Source: Nymphaea colorata | Lineage: Eukaryota; Streptophyta; Magnoliopsida; Nymphaeales; Nymphaeaceae | Direction of reading: 5' to 3' | Assembly: GCF_008831285.2 (NCBI RefSeq) | Contig: NC_045144.1 | Span: forward strand, 18,677,716-18,741,715 | Length of the DNA stretch: 64,000 nt | Shown here: piece by piece, positions 61,701 to 64,000 of the stretch | How the letters are laid out: each line of letters opens with the position of its first letter | Numbering within the stretch: the first letter of the stretch is position 1 | The notes under the pieces: model-generated | Databases searched by the model: none | Told to the model about the DNA's origin: nothing | Seen by the model: only the letters and a program-made list of their open reading frames with translations | Made by a program: the position numbers and the translations under genes

Positions 61701-63140
61701 AGGCTATAACTGAAACAAAGTGAATCTGACGCAGCAGGATTTCCCTCAAAATTGTACTTGGGGAGGAAACATCCAAAAGGCAGAGACCTAGGTTATTGAA
61801 ATAGAAGAAGCTCCTCATAAGATGTTTAAAGAAATTGTGTATGGATGAATCACAATCGAAGCAGTAAAACAAAAGCAGCAGGGTTTCCATAATCGTATGA
61901 AAACTTGGGAGACAAACATCCAAAAGTTAAGGTATGACCACTTATTATAAAGAAAAAATGAATGCCCATATCTCAACAATTTGGCCAGTCTTGATACCAT
62001 ATGCAGTGTTTGTGGTGGAAGCAGCTGCAGCGAGGAGGCTGTCATAACAATCTCTCATGTCTTCCATGTCCTACGGAAGCACAAAAAATTTAGGTCATCA
62101 GCCAAATAATGCAGCTATCTAAAGCGGAAGAGACTCGTCTATTACTACACAAATACAAAGTTGAAAATTCAAATAAAAGTTGCCAAAATATTTCACGTAA
62201 AATTAATTAGAATGCCGTGGCAGTTTGTCACATTGTTTTCCATCACCAGCATAAAGTTAAGAGCAAACAGATATTAATTGAGTCTTTCGAAATGTAAAGC
62301 ACCTTTTAACAGTCTATCTGGAACTTGGATTCACAAATATCCTTTATTCTTTTCTTTATCTTTTGCAAATTAACATCATGACTGTGTTTTTCACCTAAAA
62401 AACCTAGGAATTGGATCCAACTAACACCTGGACTAATAAAATCGCACCAGAATAATACAACGGCGTGTTTATAATAACTCGAATAGAAGTTCTCCACGCC
62501 ATCGGGTGGGAATAAAATGGGACATCTGAGAGCAAATGAAAGGAAAAGAAAATAACTGCACGCAGAAAGCAAATTGAGATTCAACATCTCGCCACCAACT
62601 CCCTCCTTCACAACACCATAATCAGTTTCTAATTGGTCTGACCCATTCTAGTCAACACTATATCCAAGAGATATGTGAAAATTCTAAATGCTGAAAGCAA
62701 CCATTGGATAGCGAAACCAGCTCGATAATTATCATAATGATTGCAGACTCGAGAAGATAACGATTCTAAACACATTTCTTATATTTCCCAATAAAATTAT
62801 ACTTCAAAACCACGAAATTCATGAATTCATTCTGCAGTCCTGGAGACCAAAACGAAGCAAGTAATTACAGCCAAAAGCACGATAACAACAGGTGATCGCG
62901 GGCAACGTCAAACTCCAAACTCGACAAAAATTCCGGAAAAGAAAAAAAGAAAACCTAGAAGAAAGCATCAGGACCGAGGGAAGAGAAAGCGCGAAGAAGA
63001 AGAATAAGGATAAGGAAGAAACCGCTTACCTGCGTCGCCTGCGCAAGCTCATCCCTTCGGCTGACCGCCTGCTGGCTCCGCTTGGCCCTCCCCTCGCCCT
63101 TGTGCAGGCCGAACCCAAACTTCCTCAACGGAGATTTCAT
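48262..63140 (-). CDS. BAR-domain protein, At2g33490 type, with retrotransposon in intron
   Basis: Eleven exons join in frame to about 655 residues: 63030-63140, 61998-62070, 61164-61238, 60056-60117, 59889-59957, 58411-58439, 58129-58333, 57796-58026, 51015-51068, 48633-49650, 48262-48302. The start MKSPLRKFGFGLHKGEGRAK, then SRRDELAQATQ, DMEDMRDCYDSLL, FSESLRELGSCLLEKTALND and FRLKSLKQGQSRSLLTQAVR define the helical N-terminal BAR region (about residues 30-260). An acidic stretch (DDDAEDEDSD) follows. The long C-terminal half is Ser/Pro-rich and disordered, with family motifs RKFNTYMLPTPGDAK, RQAFSGPLT and SPKISELHELPRPP. BAR domains bind and curve membranes; this plant family (annotated 'hydroxyproline-rich glycoprotein') is little studied. 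The tiny last exon is uncertain: acceptors at 48303 (ending in SYDPI) and 48298 both keep a short frame. Confidence 0.85.
49763..49792. repeat. (TG)n(AG)n microsatellite in BAR-gene intron
   Basis: Short pure TG run followed by AG run, within the intron 49651-51014. Confidence 0.85.
50060..50217 (-). pseudogene. LINE (L1-type) reverse transcriptase fossil in intron
   Basis: Minus-strand translation gives FPRGKILQNINTTNIVLVLK followed by KEGA, matching the N-terminal RT segment of plant LINEs (pattern GxIxxxxNxTxIxLIPKxEGA). After a frame change comes YWPIAFRNLL, matching the next conserved block (D[YF]RPI...N). Frame breaks show it is dead. It lies in the intron between the exons at 49650 and 51015, in the same orientation as the host gene. 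Confidence 0.65.
51215..51219. repeat. Left copy of target site duplication ACAAC
   Basis: ACAAC directly precedes the 5' LTR and is repeated at 55867-55871 after the 3' LTR. Confidence 0.9.
51220..51504 (+). repeat. 5' LTR of copia element
   Basis: 285 bp, TG...CA ends. Carries two perfect hairpins (51242-51267 and 51279-51303), a TATA-like TCTATATATT at 51326-51335, and CT-rich DNA near the 3' end. Confidence 0.95.
51505..51517 (+). promoter_or_regulatory. Primer binding site (initiator Met tRNA)
   Basis: TGGTATCAGAGCC directly abuts the 5' LTR and is the classic complement of the 3' end of plant initiator Met tRNA used by copia elements. Confidence 0.92.
51518..51917 (+). other. GC-rich leader of the copia element
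   Basis: About 400 bp before the gag ATG, full of GCCGCC / GCTGCC words including a short tandem (CCGTCCAGCGCTGCCAGC near 51635 and 51664). The many overlapping open frames here on both strands are compositional artefacts. Confidence 0.6.
51918..53441 (+). CDS. Copia Gag-protease polyprotein, truncated at GAG-pre-integrase
   Basis: Starts at ATG 51918 (MADAMGTQ); no stop until TAA at 53439-53441. The capsid-like UBN2-type Gag region (SIRLTKDNYLSW onward) is followed by a CCHC zinc knuckle, CX2CX4HX4C at 52668-52709, which binds RNA. The aspartic protease active-site motif DSGA is at 52977-52988. The GAG-pre-integrase segment WHERLGHLPFQLIKKL follows, after which the frame ends within a few codons at the deletion junction. 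Gag and protease look intact and could be expressed. Integrase zinc-binding and catalytic regions that should follow are absent. Confidence 0.9.
   Translation: MADAMGTQNDAVLDAGSASKTENVPIQVTSIRLTKDNYLSWSAALEIGITSRGRLSYITGDKPAPIKSDPHWATWALEDSQVKVWIISSVSSDIQPLILRKPTSFDMWTVLAKMYGRKKRHLRTYQIKRSIYSLTQGDLSVAAFYAALKTKWEELDYHVTDEWKCGSDHSLYWEKEWMDRTFLFLGGLRDEFESIRSQILNGDEIPGIEEVYARVESEEQRRQVMHLDTGHGPSAFVSRASGTGQRPARHCTHCNKLGHSVDFCWDLHPEKRLVRGRPPSGKRSPSVSDSSQSNSSSGAKSKLSPAQLKELQAYISRLSTTPEESSTSEGAQLAQALVASTDQGNPSLGDWIVDSGATHHMTGDSKLFQEYQLSSGKQRVSMADGSSISVAGKGSLSLLNKYRLHNALHVPNIPVNLLSVSSITKELNCNLIFSADHCSLQDLVTGKKIGIGSVTDGLYRLPVQVASALISATSGHLSGVNDRSTVLRWHERLGHLPFQLIKKLFCA
53420..53440 (+). other. Internal deletion junction (integrase core lost)
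   Basis: GAG-pre-integrase coding (KKLF) runs directly into post-integrase coding (CFVHNHSP) within TTGTTTTGTGCAT. The overlap of TTGTTT-like sequence from both sides suggests joining at short microhomology. A whole integrase catalytic domain, normally about 0.7 kb or more, is missing. Confidence 0.8.
53434..55587 (+). pseudogene. Copia reverse transcriptase-RNase H frame, detached from gag-pol
   Basis: About 717 codons without a stop, in a different frame from gag and lacking an ATG at its head. It begins with the segment that normally follows the integrase core (HNHSPTLKKLDP, VFLGYSSTQKGYKC, RDVTFHE). RT motifs: KARLVAKGFSQ, QLDVKNAFLNG, LYGLKQSPRAW and the catalytic YVDD at 54612-54623. 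RNase H motifs: GYSDADWAGC, SSAEAEYRA and MYCDNKSAINLA. It ends GEC then TAG inside the 3' LTR. The domains look undamaged, but with the frame offset RT could be made only through a frameshift or a separate start. Confidence 0.88.
55566..55581 (+). promoter_or_regulatory. Polypurine tract
   Basis: CCAAGCTTGAGGGGGAG ends directly at the 3' LTR; the GAGGGGGAG core is a standard plus-strand primer site. Confidence 0.85.
55582..55866 (+). repeat. 3' LTR of copia element
   Basis: Same 285-bp sequence as the 5' LTR; I found no difference by eye. Its first bases also supply the stop codon of the RT/RNase H frame (TAG at 55585-55587). Confidence 0.95.
55867..55871. repeat. Right copy of target site duplication ACAAC
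   Basis: Matches 51215-51219 exactly, showing both LTRs still mark one insertion event. Confidence 0.9.
58440..59888 (-). other. Intron of the BAR gene
   Basis: About 1.45 kb intron between the LQTVE exon and the EMKNQCDEK exon. 58640-59200 contains A/T-rich repeat-like sequence (a possible degraded MITE) but I could not define ends. Confidence 0.6.
60160..60493. mobile_element. AT-rich MITE, copy 2 (CATAGTCCC ends), in BAR-gene intron
   Basis: 334 bp starting CATAGTCCCAAATAACG and ending AAAACGCG...GTGACTATG, inverted repeats. Flanked by 8-bp near-duplications CAACAAAC (60152-60159) and CACCAAAC (60494-60501), as for hAT-type MITEs. In reverse complement it matches copy 1 at 11645-12037 through several ordered blocks. 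Its edge lies 43 bp from the exon ending at 60117. Confidence 0.75.
60494..61163 (-). other. Rest of the BAR-gene intron
   Basis: AT-rich intron sequence between the MITE and the exon 61164-61238. No element recognised. Confidence 0.6.
61239..61997 (-). other. Intron of the BAR gene with near-duplicate segment
   Basis: Contains a (CA)n tract at about 61337-61353. Two related segments near 61700-61770 and 61850-61920 (AAAC...GCAGCAGGATTTCC / GCAGCAGGGTTTCC, CAAAATTGTACTTGGG / CGTATGAAAACTTGGG, AAACATCCAAAAG) indicate an old local duplication. Confidence 0.55.
62071..63029 (-). other. First intron of the BAR gene
   Basis: 0.96 kb, from donor GTAAGC after 63030 to acceptor GTAG before 62070. 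Long first introns often carry enhancing elements in plants; nothing specific is recognisable here. Confidence 0.65.
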
Positions 63141-63383
63141 CTCCGCGTCTCCGCCTCCACCTCCCCGCCCCCCGCGCTCCGTGATATCCTCCCTCCTCCT
63201 CCTCCTCCTCCTTTTTCACTCCGATTCCCCAAACCAGAAGACGCATAAAACAACTCTAATCCACCACGAACGCCACCACGGGAGCAAGAAAACGAGACCT
63301 CCAGAGAAATTTCGCGGCTCTCCACGATTCCGCCATTCCGCGTGGGGACGATCTCGAGTGCCGCCTACGACAAATTCCGCAAT

Positions 63384-63421
<38 letters not shown>

Positions 63422-64000
63422 CCGTTGAGTCAAAAGGAGATGAGGAGGAGGAGGAAGGAGGGAAGACGAAGTGGTGGGAAGGCAAGGAGGGAGGGAAGAA
63501 CGTCGCAGAGAGGCCAGGACACTGAAGGGATTGTGGGCAAAGTCAAGGACATAACCGTCTAGAGAAACTTCGCGCCATCAGCAGTGGGAGTCCCAGGGGA
63601 AGCCATCCCGCGTTATTACGAACGCACGATCCGCTCTTAACTCGAGCTATCTTAACCATGGTTTATCCAACACCCCCACGTCACGTCTCCCGCCCCCCCA
63701 ACTCCTAACCGCGGTTAGCACCAAACCCCGAGTCCCCCGCCGATCCGAATAATCCGATATTAACATTTCCGATACGACTCGGATGGCAAACTCCACGTCC
63801 CCGGTCGTGCGTTGACTCCTCCGCTTGACCCTCTGACGTGGACTCGCGACAGCCGCATCTGTCGACACGTGGAGCAACAGAGGCCAGAGGATCTCGACAG
63901 TCGCTGGCGAGACCGACTTGACCGAGGCCGGTCCTGTGGGACCCACTCAATGGTAAATCTTGCAGCCACGTGGGACCCAGCCCGTAAAAACCGAATGCTG
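63141..64000 (-). promoter_or_regulatory. 5' leader and promoter of the BAR gene, ACGT-motif cluster
   Basis: GC-rich DNA upstream of the ATG at 63140. The leader has a GAG/GGA-rich stretch (minus, 63190-63215) and a (GA)n microsatellite at 63388-63418. Further upstream lie ACGT-core motifs: CACGTCACGT (63677-63686), CACGTC (63794-63799), TGACGTGG (63834-63841), and palindromic G-boxes CACGTG at 63866-63871 and 63967-63972. W-box-like TTGAC cores occur near 63812, 63825 and 63917. These could also serve a divergent gene beyond the right edge. Confidence 0.5.
63388..63418. repeat. (GA)n microsatellite in BAR-gene leader
   Basis: About 16 GA units, upstream of the BAR-gene ATG. Confidence 0.9.

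Noticed and set aside
1-64000. CRISPR arrays, bacterial operons, organelle DNA insertions, rRNA
   Set aside because: No spaced direct repeats of CRISPR type and no recognisable chloroplast, mitochondrial or rRNA sequence; gene structure is eukaryotic throughout.

Overview
This window looks like nuclear DNA from a flowering plant. Genes are split by spliceosomal GT-AG introns. Products include plant-type proteins (a chloroplast shikimate-kinase-like protein, a mitochondrial ClpP, a plant CRK-type kinase). Intergenic DNA is AT-rich and full of (TA)n and (GA)n microsatellites, hAT-like and Tourist-like MITEs, tRNA-derived SINEs, a LINE fossil and a young Ty1/copia element. I cannot name the species from sequence alone.

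Layout. 1-4561 (minus): the 5' part of a plant Atos-like (DUF4210/FAM214-type) gene that runs off the left edge, with a GA-rich leader to about 5470. 5.5-15.3 kb: gene-poor DNA with MITEs and microsatellites. 16160-16954 (minus): an intact single-exon mitochondrial CLPP2. 17-22 kb: spacer. 22038-29204 (minus): a seven-exon, N-myristoylatable CRK/CDK-like Ser/Thr kinase. 29.5-39.5 kb: ten kilobases of repeat-rich spacer with GC-rich and CGGATT-type MITEs and long (TA)n tracts. 39628-39774 (plus): a small possible membrane-peptide ORF. 42568-45242 (plus): a ten-exon SKL1 (inactive shikimate kinase-like 1) gene. 48262-63140 (minus): a long gene for a BAR-domain protein of the Arabidopsis At2g33490 type. 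Its 6.7 kb intron holds a complete-looking Ty1/copia element (51220-55866). 63.1-64 kb: its upstream region, dense in ACGT-core and W-box motifs.

The genes are unrelated housekeeping or regulatory genes with no operon-like logic. CLPP2 (mitochondrial proteolysis) and SKL1 (chloroplast biogenesis) are organelle proteins; the kinase and BAR protein probably act at membranes.

The most noteworthy object is the copia element. Its two 285-bp LTRs appear identical and it has a perfect 5-bp target duplication, so it inserted recently. Yet the integrase catalytic core is missing and the reverse transcriptase/RNase H frame is shifted relative to gag-protease. It looks like a recently mobilised, non-autonomous integrase-deletion derivative.
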